Source: Bacteroidales bacterium
GTDB lineage: Bacteria; Bacteroidota; Bacteroidia; Bacteroidales; WCHB1-69
Direction: 5' to 3'
Assembly (NCBI GenBank): GCA_017618435.1
Contig: JAFZUH010000258.1
Coordinates: 1 to 8,044 of the forward strand
DNA: 8,044 nucleotides
Shown here: piece by piece, positions 6,158 to 8,044 of the stretch
Position numbering within the stretch: position 1 is the first letter of the stretch
Layout of the letters: each line of letters opens with the position of its first letter
Notes under the pieces: generated by a model
Told to the model about the DNA's origin: nothing
Seen by the model: only the letters and a program-made list of their open reading frames with translations
The model's database searches: none
Made by a program: the position numbers and the translations under genes

Positions 6158-8044
6158 ATCTTTGCCACATCTACGCAACCATCAATAATAACATCCATAT
6201 CGTCAAAAGAGAAGACAAGGTCGTATTTCCTTTTGATGTTGTCTATAAGTTCGTCTTCCAATTCGATTTTCATTCTGCCGATAGTGTCGCCTTTTGTTTG
6301 CCAGTCAACCAATACTGAGCCTTCAACTATGACTGTTTTTTGAATGATACTATTGAAGGCTTTTGCTGTGTCTAGAGCCATGTCTCTGACTGGCATTTCG
6401 GGGAAAAGTCGTTTGTAGGTTTCCAATGCAATGCCGAAATATGCTTTTGCTGTGTTGTTATGCTCTAGTTCGGCTGGCAGTTCGCTGTCGGTATGGTTGA
6501 GGACATCCTCTTTGTACTGCATCATCTTTTCAAGGTATTCGTTATCGCTTATGCGTCCCTGCTCGTACGCTTCGATTGTCTCCTTAATGAGTTGAGAGAA
6601 TTTTTTGTAGAAAGCAGGGTCGGAATCCATATTCTCGGTGATGTACTTTGATGTTCGGGTGGCTATGGTGTCGGCCTTTGCTGCAGTTCCTATGACATTG
6701 TCCACTTCTTTCTGAAAATCTTCTTTGTCGAAGATGTTTACCAGATTAGTTATGACTTTTACCGCATCGCTTTCAACATGATGATTGATTAGTTTTTCAA
6801 TCCTTGCTTCGTATTTTTTGTAGTCTATTGTGTCGGAATAGCGCAGCTGCACAGCGTTTCGCAGTTTGCAGAACATGTTAAGGTCGTCCTTGTAAAGCCT
6901 AATAGTTTTTTCATCGGTATTTTTATGAAACACCATTGTGGAAAGTGCTAACTGAAGAGTGGACGAAAAAGCGGAAAGCCTGTCGTAGAATTCGTGTCTT
7001 CGGTCTTCCATTCGTAACGACTGTGCGTAAGCCTCCAAGTCGCGTTTGTTAGGAATTACTTTGAACATCTCCCAAAGGTCTGAATGTCGTTGTGGAAGTT
7101 CGGCAATCTTGTCGCTTACAGGTGCAAGTGTGTCGGTAAATACTTTTGCTTCGTCCTCGTCGTAATCTGAGTATAAGTCAAGAGCATTGCTTAAATTTTG
7201 CAGAACGCCATAGTAGTCGATAATATATCCATAGTCTTTGCCTTCATAAGTGCGGTTTACACGGGCAACGGCTTGGAGCAATGTGTGTCCTGCAAGGTGT
7301 CGATCTAGATACATTACTGAAACTTTGGGTTCGTCGAATCCTGTTAGAAGTTTATCTACCACAATCATAATCTCAGGATTTTCCTGTTTTTTGAATCTTG
7401 AAATAAGGTTTTCCTGATATTTTTGCGGTGTTCCGTGTTCGTCCATCATTCTTTTCCAGAATTCCTTGACTTCATTGGCAGTTTCTCCGTATGCCATTTC
7501 CTCGCCTTCGCGGTCATCGGGTGCGGTGATAAGCACATCTGAGCTAACTTTGCCTATTTCATCAAGATATTTTTTGTACAGAATTGCGACCTTCTTTTTG
7601 GGCGTTACAAGCATAGCCTTGAAACCTGTGCCTTTCCAGTTGTCTGTATAGTGCTTTGATATGTCGATGGCTATGGAATATATCCTTTGTTCGGTCTGGT
7701 TTATAATGTCGGTACGCGAAAACTTTTTCTTCAAGTCAACTGATTGATATTCTGTCAAATCATTACAAACTTGGTCGAAGAAACCATCGATGGGGCCTTC
7801 ACTTACCGATTGTGGCACAATGCGTCCTTCGTAGAGCAATGGTACAACAGCCTTGTCTTCTACAGCCTGCTTGACGGTGTAAACAGGCTTTATGATTCCA
7901 CCGAAAGTGCGAGCGGTATTCTTTTCCTTTTTCATCAGTGGTGTTCCTGTAAAGGCGATTTTGCAGTCATTGGGGATCACACGGTTCATTTGTATTGCAA
8001 GTTCCTTGTATTGTGATCGGTGTGCCTCGTCAATCAGGATGAAA
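6145..8044 (-). CDS. hsdR: Type I restriction endonuclease subunit R, HsdR (N-terminus beyond window)
   Basis: 632 C-terminal residues are visible; the frame is still open at the right edge, and the first in-window ATG (7989) is an internal Met. HsdR is the motor and nuclease subunit of a type I restriction complex with HsdM and HsdS: it binds unmodified DNA through them, pumps DNA using ATP and then cuts it. The visible part starts in the first helicase domain: DEAH (visible residues 5-8, motif II), TGTP (32-35, motif III), then the second domain with FKAMLVTPKK, LLTGFDEP (about 232-239, motif V) and QAVARVNR (about 257-264, motif VI). The rest, rich in helices, fits the HsdR C-terminal domain that docks on the methylase. 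The Walker A motif and the PD-(D/E)xK nuclease, which lie N-terminally in this family, are outside the window, so activity cannot be judged. No frameshift is seen. Full length is normally about 1000 residues. Confidence 0.95.
   Translation of the reverse strand, partial: FILIDEAHRSQYKELAIQMNRVIPNDCKIAFTGTPLMKKEKNTARTFGGIIKPVYTVKQAVEDKAVVPLLYEGRIVPQSVSEGPIDGFFDQVCNDLTEYQSVDLKKKFSRTDIINQTEQRIYSIAIDISKHYTDNWKGTGFKAMLVTPKKKVAILYKKYLDEIGKVSSDVLITAPDDREGEEMAYGETANEVKEFWKRMMDEHGTPQKYQENLISRFKKQENPEIMIVVDKLLTGFDEPKVSVMYLDRHLAGHTLLQAVARVNRTYEGKDYGYIIDYYGVLQNLSNALDLYSDYDEDEAKVFTDTLAPVSDKIAELPQRHSDLWEMFKVIPNKRDLEAYAQSLRMEDRRHEFYDRLSAFSSTLQLALSTMVFHKNTDEKTIRLYKDDLNMFCKLRNAVQLRYSDTIDYKKYEARIEKLINHHVESDAVKVITNLVNIFDKEDFQKEVDNVIGTAAKADTIATRTSKYITENMDSDPAFYKKFSQLIKETIEAYEQGRISDNEYLEKMMQYKEDVLNHTDSELPAELEHNNTAKAYFGIALETYKRLFPEMPVRDMALDTAKAFNSIIQKTVIVEGSVLVDWQTKGDTIGRMKIELEDELIDNIKRKYDLVFSFDDMDVIIDGCVDVAKIWIK

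Noticed and set aside
6158..6178. TTG start at 6178 for the YgjP-like gene
   Set aside because: It would give a longer overlap with hsdR and a non-family extension of seven residues; an ATG follows at 6157.
515..8016. Many plus-strand open frames of 60-116 codons across the window
   Set aside because: All lie opposite strong minus-strand genes, show no family motif and have the low-complexity, Phe/Ile/Ser-rich look of antisense translation.
6145..8044. HsdR as a complete 614-residue gene starting at 7989
   Set aside because: The frame stays open to the window edge and the DEAH box lies upstream of that Met, so the gene is cut by the window.

Overview
The window looks like chromosomal DNA of a member of the Bacteroidota, probably Bacteroidales. 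It is AT-rich. Several gene starts are preceded by the Bacteroidota -7 promoter motif TAnnTTTG. GuaA ends in the TIEWE tail, and the LysM/binding-protein fusion and the Fic protein resemble Bacteroidales families as I remember them. This placement comes from recall and not from a search. Every gene I can support lies on the minus strand, so the order of transcription runs from right to left.

Right part (about 4142-8044), accessory: the C-terminal two thirds of a type I restriction subunit HsdR (cut by the window edge), overlapped by a YgjP-like zinc metallopeptidase gene, then a fic gene. hsdM and hsdS are not visible and would be expected beyond the right edge. The fic gene is bracketed by two direct repeats of about 107 bp, whose 75-bp core differs at one position. 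It also carries four tandem 11-bp units inside its coding sequence, between the Fic domain and a C-terminal helix-turn-helix-like domain.

Left part (1-3982), housekeeping: guaA (GMP synthase), then 9 bp on a secreted protein with three LysM domains and a type I periplasmic-binding fold, then 2 bp on a lipoprotein of the peptide-binding SBP_bac_5 family that runs off the left edge. The tight spacing suggests one transcript led by guaA.

The boundary between the defence-type genes and the core genes falls at the left-hand repeat, just upstream of guaA. The most interesting features are the repeat-bracketed fic gene, which could excise as a cassette, and its 11-bp array. Gain or loss of one unit would shift the frame and remove the C-terminal domain while leaving the Fic catalytic core intact. 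No stretch over 300 bases lacks a gene; the two longer intergenic gaps (about 155-160 bp each) are filled largely by the repeats.
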